From Oopsacas minuta (taxonomy: Eukaryota > Porifera > Hexactinellida > Lyssacinosida > Leucopsacidae), in the NCBI GenBank assembly GCA_024704765.1, contig JAKMXF010000077.1:220567-261444 (forward strand): a DNA stretch of 40,878 nucleotides, given 5' to 3'. Shown piece after piece: positions 11,318 to 21,409 of this stretch. The notes under the pieces are model-generated. The model worked only from the letters and a program-made list of their open reading frames with translations, did not search any database and had not been told where the DNA came from. Made by a program: the position numbers and the translations under genes. Position 1 is the stretch's first letter; each line of letters opens with the position of its first letter.

Positions 11318-11599
11318 AATGCATACATAAATTATGTCAACATTTACACAGGTACAGTATATATTTAGCATAAATTTACCAACATATGCTTGTTGATGCA
11401 CATTAAACAGGTAACATCGGTATCAATTTACACAGAAATTTAGAATTATAGTATTATACGTACCATTTTCATATTATAGAAGTATTTAGTTATGATGGTT
11501 CAAAGAAATATTTATAATAGTTTATCCAGAGCTATTTTAATCTAGGAGCTTAAAACCCCCTAAAATACGATCATATTATCCTAGGCTGACCAGATGTCA

Positions 11600-11665
11600 A
11601 GGTTTTTCTGGATAGTCCAGCAATGGCCTACTTAATATATCATGTAGGCCATGGTCCAGGATTTT
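11600..11665. repeat. Short imperfect hairpin
   Basis: CCAGCAATGGCCTAC and GTAGGCCATGGTCCAGG face each other across a 12-base AT loop. The adjacent GACCAGATGTCAAGGTTTTT resembles a decayed end of a common hAT-type MITE family, but no partner end was found. Confidence 0.4.
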
Positions 11666-11779
11666 AGACGCAGTTTGCAAATGGGATTAATCATGATACT
11701 TTCAATTTTGAATTAGATTAATACCTAATCAGTCATAAGAAAATGAAGGTTGTTATCTGAACTTTTGTGATAATAGGTC

Positions 11780-12102
11780 TATTTGCAATGGCTCTAAGTC
11801 GAACATCTGATTCTTCAGCTGTAGAGAGTGTATTCTCTATTGCGAAATAAATCGGGATTCTGATAAGGCAGCTTTTAATTGACGCAGAGTCACGCACTTG
11901 CATCAATGTTGATAGCTAAATATAACCTATATCTTTCATCTACAGAAATAATATATTAATACCTTAAGCAAGAACTTATTGATTATTTAAAGTTAGGTCA
12001 GAATTGCTTGCTTATAATTTTAGTACTTATACATTTGGATGTACTTGTATTTAAGTACATAAATTTTACGAGTACAAGTAATTGTACTTGAACCTAACCC
12101 TG
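11780..12102 (+). pseudogene. hAT transposase C-terminal scrap with 3' terminus
   Basis: At 11790-11855 the plus strand encodes SSAVESVFSIAK, the hallmark of the hAT C-terminal dimerisation domain (normally TSA.SERVFS.AG). Stops follow. About 200 bp downstream the sequence closes with GTACTTGAACCTAACCCTG at 12102. On the minus strand this begins CAGGGTTAGGTTCAAGTAC, a typical hAT terminal inverted repeat. The rest of the element is missing. Confidence 0.6.
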
Positions 12103-12399
12103 ATCATTACTGTCCAGGAATGTAATAAATCTGTATGGGTCTTTATATATTTGTATGTCGAGAATTAATTGAAGATACTGGAGTACCCCAGGGCTGATTT
12201 TTGGCATTCAGGGGTATTTTGGCCCTGGCTCAGACAAGCTAGAGCATTAGGCAAAGAATTCACACCATGGACGGATCAAAGATAGCATTTGGGGGCTGCA
12301 AATTTAAAAAGTAAATGTCACTTTCATTTAGCTATTTGTGAAATGTACGGGGTCTGATTCGGGGCATTTTTATATTAAATATTCGTAGAATATATGGTG

Positions 12400-12560
12400 T
12401 AAATTAGTATGTCGTTTAATTGTGTAAAGAAAATAGTCTAGTGAGGACAAAACAATGGCTTAACGAAGATAAACAATTGATGCAATCAATTTCTCAACAA
12501 ACACTAGACATTTAATTCTCTTAATCAATTTCATGACATTAGGATAGAATTCAGGGTTCA
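12400..12560 (-). pseudogene. Distal C-terminal piece of the split hAT transposase
   Basis: The minus strand reads EFYPNVMKLIKRIK followed by degraded sequence, resembling the 'LYPN..KLL.LLLTLP' opening of hAT dimerisation domains. It is in the right orientation and on the far side of P-like element 1 from the main hAT gene. This is an inference from one short motif. Confidence 0.35.
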
Positions 12561-12655
12561 TGTTATTAAATCAGAATCAACTTCAGTAAAGGGGTGATAT
12601 TCCAATATCTCTCTTTGTAAAGAAATTTTGTTAATATTCAAAACCACAGAATAAC

Positions 12656-12662
12656 GTTCAGG
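12656..12662. repeat. Target-site duplication of P-like element 1, left copy
   Basis: GTTCAGG here and again at 16285-16291, immediately outside CGTGACC...GGTCACG termini. Confidence 0.85.
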
Positions 12663-15600
12663 CGTGACCTACCTTATAATAAGGCCTGTTCACTAGTGCG
12701 ATTTTTTGGACCATGGATGTCGTTTAAGTCCATTAAATTTTATTTCAAATAATCATGTATTTGATGTTATTCACCCAAATCGTGAACTCGAAAATTGTTC
12801 TTAAGCGATTTTGAAGACCATGGATGTCGTTGAAGGCTTGTAAAAAGTATTTCTTAGAAACCCATAATATTTATATTAATTTATGAATCAACCTTTTTGT
12901 TACAATCAATTTATTGAATCAATACATTTACGTACTCACCACCCGTTGTACCTTGTCCTCTTGTACTTTTATCCTAAGTTGTTTAGACAACTTAGCTTTT
13001 ATCTCTATAATGCCGCTCTCCACCCTGTTCTATCAGTTATGTGCATTTCTTTAATCTACCTCTCGATTTCTCCTTTTTACACTTTCAATTAGCTTGTCAT
13101 GCCCAACAGGTGTTCTGCCCCCGGATGTCGGAGTAATTACGCAGGAGAACCTTATACTCCAGTATTTAAGTTGCCAAATGGTCCACCTGATCTTGTCAAC
13201 GTTGGCTTCGAGCGCTCTGTAGAGAAGGTATCAGAGACTTAAAGAATGTGTTTGTGTGCTCAAAACATTTCCTCGACGAAGAAATTCAGACCAGTTTTTC
13301 TATCCATCAACCAGATGGAACATACTTGGAAGTACCAGCTAAGCCTAAATTGCAGAAGGATGCAGTGCCAAGATTTCTACCTGGATGTCTACTTCATCTT
13401 TCTTCGTCATCTGACACCATACCTCCGAGATTTGATAGATCTTTGAGAGAACAGCATTTGATTGATACTGCAATAAATGAGAGTCTATTACAGTATAACC
13501 AAGACAAAGAACTTTTTCAGATTACCACACTGGAAGACTTGGTATCCAAAACGAAGCACTCGGGTTTGCCTAATCATTGGTTAGTTTGGTCTTCTGATGA
13601 TAATTCCTTTAATTTACTCAAACCTTCTATAACGAATAACAATTTGATTGCAATTAGATGCTCGTTAACTATTACCGAAACATTACATACTATGGGTTTT
13701 TACGAAGGTATCCGCATTCCTCTTTCTCTCACTCAGATAAATGATATTCGTCAACTTAACGATTTGCTTAAAGAAATTGAAAACCATTCTGCCCCTACTA
13801 ATTCTCCTGAAACATTCCAACACCATGTCAGAGAAGCAACCGGAAGCATTCGTAAAGCTATTGACTCCCTTTCAACTGGAGAAGAATCTGGAAACCAACA
13901 GCCTCTATTATCAAGTCTTCAGTTTATTCTATGCCAATTGGATAACGCTTTGATCGCGAAAACTATGAGGCGATACAACATCGAAACTCTTGTCTTGTCC
14001 CTCAAATGCCAGCTTATCTCGCCAGTTTGTTATACATATCTTCAATCCCTGGACTGTCTATCATTGCCGCACCTTTCTACTCTAAAGCGCTTATATTCCA
14101 ATTTTGGTTTGGATTCTGAGTTTACCAACTATCTCAAACAATCAGTCACTCAGTTTAACAAATGGGAACGAAATGTAGTGATTCAGATGGATGAAATTCA
14201 TGTAAAATCCACATTTACATACAAAGGAGGTAAGATAATTGGATCTTCTTTGAATCCTACTGATCCTGCAAAAACCGTTTGGCCTTCATGATATCAAGTT
14301 TGTCCAAACGATGGTCCAGTATTGTCCGTTTACTGCCCTGTTCCAGCTCATCTGCTGAGGTACTCTTTCCTATCATCAAAGATGTTATTCGTGATATTGA
14401 AGCATGTGGACTCTCTGTACACGTTTTATGTACTGATAATTACCCGATGAACGTTAACATTTTTAAGTTATTTTCTCCCAGCCGACTTCTAGAGCATATT
14501 GTTCCTCACCCTATGGACTCAAACCGGCCATTGTTTTGCTTTTTGACTTCGTTCATATAATCAAATCGATACGTAATAACTGGCTAAGCCAAATAGATTA
14601 TAATAAAAACATTCACTTATCCAGATTTTGAGAACATACAAGTTGCGAGCACTGCAGTTTTCGAAGAAATTCGCAAATTATATAAAAGTGACCAACACTC
14701 TGTTGCTAAATTAGCTCCAAGATTAACCTCTAAAGCTTGTTGGCCTTCCACTTTAGAACGACAAAATGTTTCTTTAGCTTTAAGGATATTTGATGAATCT
14801 ACAGCCGCTGCATTAAACGTTAGCTACCAATCGCGATACCAAGCTTCTACAAATTCACAGACTGCAGACTTTATTACCATTATTTGTAATGTTTGGAAGA
14901 TATTCAACATCAATACTCCGAACAAGGGTATCCTTCACAAAGATGAATTTTCAGTTCCACTTACCTACAATGATACCAGATTTATGTTCCTTCAACGTGT
15001 AGTTGATTGGGCTGAATGTTGGCGAGTCATCCCTGACAAAAGAGGTAAATTAAGTCCTCAAACCTTTACAAGTTTCCGTCACTCTTGTATTGCACTCCGT
15101 GCATTGTAAACCATCTGACTGGAAATTGTGGCTATTCGTACGTCCTTTCTTCGTTCTTGCAAAATGATCCACTTGAGCATCATTTTGGCTTGTATAGGAT
15201 GATGTCAGGAGCACAATACCACATTAGCTATTGCCAGGTCCTTGAAACAGAACGGAGAATAAAGTTGTCCAGCATACTCAAATTATTTTCGAAAAAGCCT
15301 GTAGAAGATAGCATATCACTTAAGAACTTCTTAGAATCGTGCTCATCCTCTTGTGACCAAGACCCCCATGCGTCTTTCAGCTTGGAGATGTATCTCTCGG
15401 CGATTCAGGGATATTCAGGGATAGAATTAAACAAGCAAATACTCCAATCACTCTCCTTATAGCAGGCTACTCAGTGCATGCCTATTACAAACATTCTACT
15501 AAATGTCAATCATGTCTCTTATTCCTCACTGAAAACAAAGAAATGGAAATTGAAGAACCTTCAGATTCTGAATATCGATTAATTCAGATAATCGACCGAG

Positions 15601-16284
15601 GCTCACTAAAATGGCCAAGTAGTGATGTCATAGACGCAATTATTACGCTATGGAAAGTATTCTCTTCTATCGAGAGTCAACCAAGCATATTCAATAACAT
15701 AATAACCGGTCCTTCTAGAAGTATCCTGATACAGTTAACAATAAGTCTTATAGAAGATGAACAAGCTGAAGTATGGAGAGTGCTGTGTGACGAATGTGGT
15801 ACACTCATGTGGGATGTATTAGCTAAACTATTGACCGCTACTTCAAACTGTCTTATATCAAATAAGATTAAGTACATGAATTCCCAGCTACCCTTGAAAC
15901 CGTGTGTCGAAAATACTCGAAAATTAAAGAAATTGAAGCCTAATTAACTTATCACATACCACTTTAATATACGTATCTTTTATTTTTTTTGTACTATTAT
16001 CAGGCACTCACTATTTGAAATATGCTTAGTATTAAACCCAATAATATTTTCTTTCATGGATTCACATTTTAGTTAATTTTCTCTAACTATAACATTTATT
16101 GTAAAAATAAGGACTTAAATGTATCCATGGTCTTCAAAATCGCTTAAGAACAATTTTTGAGTTCACGATTTTGGTGAATAACATCAAGTACATGATTATT
16201 TGAAATAAAATTTAATGGACTTAAACGACATCCATGGTCCAAAAATCGCACTAGTGAACAGGCCTTATTATAACGCAGGTCACG
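12663..16284 (+). mobile_element. P-superfamily transposon 1, complete, 3622 bp
   Basis: Ends CGTGACCTACCTTATAATAA and (reverse) CGTGACCTGCGTTATAATAA open long inverted repeats of about 170 bp: 12663-12837 and 16112-16284. The element is bounded by perfect 7-bp duplications (GTTCAGG). Inside the TIR the motif GGACCATGGATGTCGTTTAA occurs near the end (about 12709) and again in similar form about 105 bp further in (GACCATGGATGTCGTTGAAG). This is a subterminal repeat that could be a transposase binding site. It carries one transposase gene and sits inside the TTF-type hAT. Confidence 0.9.
13099..15947 (+). pseudogene. P-element-type THAP transposase, frameshifted
   Basis: The start ATG at 13099 opens a THAP zinc finger, MPNRCSAPGCRSNYAGEPYT, completed after a frameshift near 13197 by NVFVCSKHF, giving the C2CH pattern. 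A long central frame (to 14291) follows, with WSSDDNSFNLL and IQMDEIHVKSTF, the block with the first catalytic aspartate. A one-base loss near 14280 leads to AFMISSLSKRW, then VLCTDNYPMN (second aspartate region). Another shift near 14542 leads to FDFVHIIKSIRNNWL, the conserved 'D..H..K..RNNW' block, with a further shift near 14610. After a shift near 15090 comes QNDPLEHHFGLYRMMSGAQY, with the catalytic glutamate of P/THAP9 proteins, then after 15450 a C-terminal Cys-rich segment (TKCQSC) and a basic tail to the stop at 15947. Five or six small indels separate it from an intact gene of roughly 900 residues. Confidence 0.88.
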
Positions 16285-16291
16285 GTTCAGG
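16285..16291. repeat. Target-site duplication of P-like element 1, right copy
   Basis: GTTCAGG, identical to 12656-12662. Confidence 0.85.
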
Positions 16292-16299
16292 TTATTGTT

Positions 16300-17990
16300 T
16301 CAGAATGCTAAAATTCAATTAATCCTTATATTGAGAATATGCCCTGTCCAGATCCTTGAATATGTTGATAATGGGGATTGAAAGTTGCTTATCCAACGCA
16401 TCTGAAATGAGATTTCGTACTTGATTTGTGATACTGTTAAGAAATTCAGCAGGTAAATTTAGGAAATAGTACTATTTTTGGTACGATACACGGTGTTCTC
16501 TACTGTCAAAGGTATAGCACATTTTCACTTAATATTTCGGCCGTTTAAATATCATCAGATATAAATGCGGATTATTTAGATATTCGATTGTTTTCTTAGC
16601 CATAGACATTTGGTGAATTGCATGATATCAATTGATACTCTTTGATTAGAGGTAAAAAGAGAGCTGGTTAAAATATCTAACACTATATGTAACAATACGT
16701 TAGCAAGATTATATCTACCATCAGCCAATTTATGATATAAATCCGTGGTAGTTATTAATTGCCTATCAAATCTTTAGCCCTATAGGGTAATGTGATCAGA
16801 ATTACTTGATATTCTTTGTAAACTGTGTCTACTAGATTATAACAAGAAGCCCATCTAATATCATATCTTTTGAACAGTTTCTTATAATTCCAGTTGACAT
16901 TATTCGAAAAAATCGGTATCTATATTTGGTTAAAAAATGTGTAAAGTGAGTCTAAAGTACTAATAAAATCTTTAGAAGATTATTTTTTAAAGAGATTTGC
17001 AATTATCAGTTTGATCGATGAGCATTACAATGAATGTAAACTAGCCATGGGTGACATTTGTAATTCGAGCTTGAACACCACTAACATGTCCGCTCATCAC
17101 GCTCGCACCATCCATTGAAACAACTACGAGTGTTCCAGAAGATTGTAGCATAGAAATAATAACTTCTGCTTCATTAGATAGACTTAAAGCATCAAATTCT
17201 CCAACATGTGAAAATCGAAGAAATATCTCATTGGGTAAGAACCCATAGTAAAATCGGATGCAGAAACTAAGTTGTTCAAGTCCGTTATTATTTTTGGACT
17301 CGTCCATTAATAATAAATAAAATAGACTACTTTTTACTTTATCGCCTCTTCTCCTTCGGACTTCAGATACCATCAATGAAATTAATCATCGTAAATAGTC
17401 AAACTAAGATAATCTACATGCATGAGTATGACCTTTAGCCTTCTACCTGGCATCCCTGAAATCTGTATTTACTTTAAAATTACCTCCATTAATTCACTAA
17501 AATTCCCTTTGTTAAGAGAATCTGAAGTTTCGTCATCTCTTCTAAAAGGCATTTCTTGTACACAGAAGTAACGAATGTATTCCAATAAGATATTAAAATA
17601 TACAACACTATTCTCCATTATACCTGGCCTATGTGGGTTCAACCTTGATGCAATCGAAATGTGTTTGTGTAATATTTGGTCTCTATATTCTTGCCACTTA
17701 ATCATTCTAGTTATATGCTCCGATGATGTACTACCAAGCCCTTTGTCCTCGAGATTTGCTTTTCCCCAATTATCAAAGCAGTTTTTAACATAAGTTGTTT
17801 CGCGTTTGTATGGGCTAAAATATACCCATGGGAAACAATATATTCGATTCACAGAATACCTATAGCGAATCCAAGGGTAAGTATCATACCAACCACCCCG
17901 TAAACCATTACACTCGCGATTTCAAATTTATTATCAAATATCGCCTTGGGGTACGAGGAGAGAATTGGCTGAGCAGGATTAGTATCCTTC
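16300..17990 (-). pseudogene. hAT transposase (TTF finger / DUF4371 / RNase H-like), decayed
   Basis: On the minus strand: a TTF-type zinc-finger region at about 17990-17700 (IYCFPWVYFSPYK; the expected CFPC pair is not intact); HKHISIASRLNPHRPG; YIRYFCVQEMPFRRDDET (about 17590), matching the family's 'F..L..Q.LPFRG.DE'; LLMDESKNNNGLEQLSFC (17330 region, first catalytic D); VSMDGASVMSGHVSGVQARI (17100 region); and LFKRYDIRWASCYNL (about 16850), matching the conserved 'L...C.TRW' block. Frameshifts occur at about 17400 and several places below 17040. The family excises DNA and leaves 8-bp duplications. The C-terminal dimerisation domain is displaced beyond the P-like insertion. Confidence 0.72.
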
Positions 17991-18352
17991 ATTTCCATAT
18001 CCATAGGATTTTGTGAATACAAGGATGAATTTCATTAGGGTCAGTTACATTGTATGCTGCCAGGATGATGCTTGTCCATTCGACTTGAAATCATACACCC
18101 TTGCCTAACCGAATGTTCATCAGAGAGGAGTCTTCAGAGGAACTCTGACTAGATAGAGAGAGGTAGTAAATAGTAGTCGGAGTAACAAAGAAATTTCAAG
18201 ACGTTGTCTTTTCATTAAGCTAATATGATTGAATACATTGTGAATGAAATTGAGATAATTAGAAATAATTTTCAAACTCCATAAACAGTCTCATGAAAAG
18301 TTGGGGAGGGGGGTTTGCGCACCCCCGCTTCCCACCAGTAGATCCGTGTCTG

Positions 18353-18997
18353 ATTACACCTATGAAGAAATGGGACATAATTGTCACCTTTTCCATTCTC
18401 GAAAAATCACATTGTTAAACACTGATCAGCAAATATAAGTGATAGAAGTTTGATATTTCAATCTCTCAATGTGACAAATATCCTGATGTCATGGCTCTGA
18501 ACAAAAGCAAACTTAACATGGGATTATTATGTCCTCATGACAATACAAAAATGAATATTTCTAAAAATTCCAGAAATTCGGAATACCTGAGGTATCAAGA
18601 GCCCAGATACTAACCAAAAACCAAGTAGCAGCTTCAGTATTACCACAGGCCATTAATGGAATTATGATGGACTATGGATAATACAAAAAGCGACTCAAAA
18701 CATCAAGATATTTAGCTATTCAATACTGAAGCTAAGCTGAGGAACTAAGCTATCGCTTAGCGACCTAGCAAGCGAAGGGTGCTAGTTGGTGGTAAATCGA
18801 TATCCTAGGAGCATAGTTAATACCCCACCATGAAGTCTTCGTACTAGATTCCATTTAAAACGATATAATATTTGCCAAAGTGAATTAATGTAATTTCAAA
18901 ACTTGTCATTTATTTTATTACTTACTCGTGTGAGTTTGTATAAGACAATGACGGTATAATCAACACACTATATTAACTCAAAAGCATTGTTATATAG
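18353..18997. other. AT-rich spacer between hAT end and P-like element 2
   Basis: No open frame with family motifs, no terminal repeats and no RNA gene seen. Confidence 0.5.
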
Positions 18998-19798
18998 ACT
19001 TGCTCATGACCTACGTAATATAAGGCCTGACTATTGTGCATAGAATTACCTACCATGGATTACTTAAAGTGCATTTGTAATTCACCCTAATTGTAACATG
19101 CAAAATTGACATTATCTGAATTGTTGAAATTCTGTTTCAATCACTTCTCTTATATAGGTATATATATAATTAGCCCGAGATTATGTTCACAAGCCTTTCG
19201 TTATTTAGGATTTCACAATTTTATCTTATTCTGCAATTCTGTTTCATCACTGATTAGCATTGATGCCTAACACTTACTCTGCACCTGGATTGCCGGAGTA
19301 ATTATTCAGGGGAGCCATATACACCAGAATACAGATCACCCTCAAACTCTGAACTTAGAGAAAAATGGCTACGCGCGCTGCACAGGGAGGATATTGAAGA
19401 TCTAAAAAACGTATTTGTTTGTTCTAACCACTCTCGTACTGAAGATGTCATCACTGAAATGGATATACCTCAACCTGATGGCTCATTACAAAAATTTCTC
19501 GGCGACCAATTCTACATAAGAACGCTATACCTCGTCTTCTTCCCAGTTAGCCCAAGTATCTTAGCTCACCATCCCCGAAGCCTGAACGTTTAGATCGTGG
19601 GAAGATCGAGAGTAAATTGTTCTTTCAAGCTTTAGAACAGAGCCTTGATCTTCATAAAGCTGAGGATAGTAAGTTCGGTGTCAAATCATCAGGAGAGCTA
19701 AAATGTAAACTCGAAGAATTTGAACTACCTTCTTCTTGGGATAAATGGTTTTCAGATGACACGTCTATTAACTTGTTAAAGCTGTCAAAAAGACAAAC

Positions 19799-19820
19799 AT
19801 ATATATATATATATATATAA
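19799..19820. repeat. (AT)n microsatellite
   Basis: About ten AT units inside the second P-like transposase gene, with an adjacent frameshift. Confidence 0.85.
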
Positions 19821-21401
19821 AAACCAGCATATGTTTCAATTAATGACTCCTTAACACCTACAGGCTCCTGTAAACATTCAGATTCCTCTCACAATGCACA
19901 ATCTCAGTGATATTCGAGGAATCGATACAATCATCAGCGAGGTTTTTGCATACACTAAGGACCCTGTTGAAAACTGTATTCGCCAAGCAACTTCTAACAT
20001 TGAAAGTACGATATCGAAGATAGGAATTTCGAACGATATGCTAGAGAAATATTCAGAATTGTTACGCCAGTTAAAATTTCCACTGTGCCAGCTTGAGAAT
20101 ACACTAATTCCCAAAATCGAAGATGGTACAATGTTGTTACAATGGTGCTAGCTCTAAAATCTCATTTGATATCTTCTACCTGCTACAGCTACTTATAGTC
20201 TTTGAATTGTTTAATATTTCCCCACCCAACAACTCTACGTAATCTTTATGGGACTATAGGCTTAGAGTGTGAGTTGCAAACATATTTGAAGGCTTCTATT
20301 GCTAATTTTAATAACCAAGAAAGGAATGTTACATTACATATGGATAAAATACATCTCAAATCAGAGTTTTCTTACACAACTGGGAGAATACTCGACTCTT
20401 CGACTACACAGAACGAAGCAGCCAATACAGTTCTAGCATTTATGATATCAAGTTTATGCAAAAAATAGTCTACAGTTGTACGACTCCTACCTTGCGCAAA
20501 ATCTTCAGCTGCTCAAATACTACCTATTTTACATGAAGTGATCAAGGATACACATCATCAAACCAGTAAGAAATAATTGAATAAATCAAATCGATTCTAA
20601 TCACACGTTAAGCTGTCCTTCATTCGTATCTCGCGAATATACTTTAAAGGTACCATTTCAAGACCTTCGGAATCTCTTTAAACTTGAGCAAAATTCTGGC
20701 GCTAAAACAGCCCATCGATTAACAACCAAATCTTGCTGGCCATCTTGCCTTGAAAGACAGGAAGTTAATTAAGCACTTCTCATATTTGACGCTCAACATC
20801 TCCAGCTTTAACAGTCTATGCCTCTAAATATGGCCAAGTTTCAGAAATAGCTCGGTTCATTAGCCTTATTTGTAAAGTATGGAAGATCTTCAACATTAAT
20901 AGCCTAATAAAGACATCCATCTAAATGACGAGCTTTCTATGCCACTACAGAGTAATGACACTCGATTTGTATTTCTTTCAAATGTTATGAAATGGCTTGA
21001 TAAATGGAGAACTTTACGCCCAAAAGCACGGAAAACTCACTGCGCAAACCCTTACCAGGTTTCGCCATTCGGGTATTGTCCTTGAAGGGATAGCCAACCA
21101 TCTTACCAAAAACTGTGGTTTTGCCTATGTTCTTAGTTCTTTCTTCAAAACGACCCAATTGAACATCGCTTTGGGATTTACCGAATGATGAGCGGTGCCC
21201 AATACAATGTTATATTTTGCCAAGTTTTGCAAAGTGAGAGACTAATTAAGATTTCTGCAATTCTGAAGTTGTTCTCCTCTAGTACTCTGGGTGAGAGCTC
21301 AATCTCATTAAAAGAAATTTCATGTTATTTTCAATCTCCAAAGAATCTAGCAATGACAATATAGTCGATTTGGACCCCTATAACAGAGTGTTCAATGAAG
21401 A

Positions 21402-21409
21402 GGAGACAC
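21402..21409. repeat. 8-bp target-site duplication of the foldback element, left copy
   Basis: GGAGACAC, repeated exactly at 23276-23283. Confidence 0.85.

Larger units (their letters stand above)
7480..11590. repeat. Ancient giant interrupted palindrome
   Basis: The left half (about 7480-10250) reads forward what the right half (about 10370-11590) reads in reverse complement. Landmarks in left/reverse-right pairs: TGGATAATAAATAGG/TGGATAAACTATTATA (about 7551 vs 11520); ATTCGTAAAATAGGA/CTTCGTAATACAGGA (about 7830 vs 11060); GCGTACACGCTTGCC/GCGTACACCCTTGTC (about 7980 vs 10945); ACATGATATCATGATA region/ATCATGATACATGTA; CCAACCGAGCATAAA/CTAACCGAGCATAAT (about 8509 vs 10730); ATATTTGTGCCACATGTG/ATATTTGTGCCGCATGTG (about 10210 vs 10400). 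Arms are about 1.1-1.2 kb once later insertions are removed, and similarity is moderate, perhaps 65-75 percent by eye. The axis is near 10305. It is best explained as an old foldback element or an ancient head-to-head duplication. Confidence 0.7.
12190..18352 (-). mobile_element. TTF-type hAT element, split by P-like element 1
   Basis: The 5' end is at 18352, reading inward CAGACACGGATCTACTGGTG, a form I know from TTF-domain hAT elements. The transposase follows on the minus strand to about 16300. The P-like element then intervenes (12663-16284), and coding-like hAT sequence resumes at about 12550 with a 'FYPNVMKLIKRIK' block. The 3' end may be the CAGGGCTGATTTTTGGCATT at 12194, but the TIR match there is weak and the flanks do not give a clear duplication, so the left boundary is tentative. 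Confidence 0.5.

Noticed and set aside
12883-13092. 69-residue open frame upstream of the THAP gene
   Set aside because: Hydrophobic, low-complexity composition in the 5' region of P-like element 1 with no counterpart recognised in element 2.
17575-18016. Plus-strand open frames over the TTF-type hAT
   Set aside because: Antisense shadows; the minus strand carries the DESK, DGASVMSG and LPFR-like motifs.
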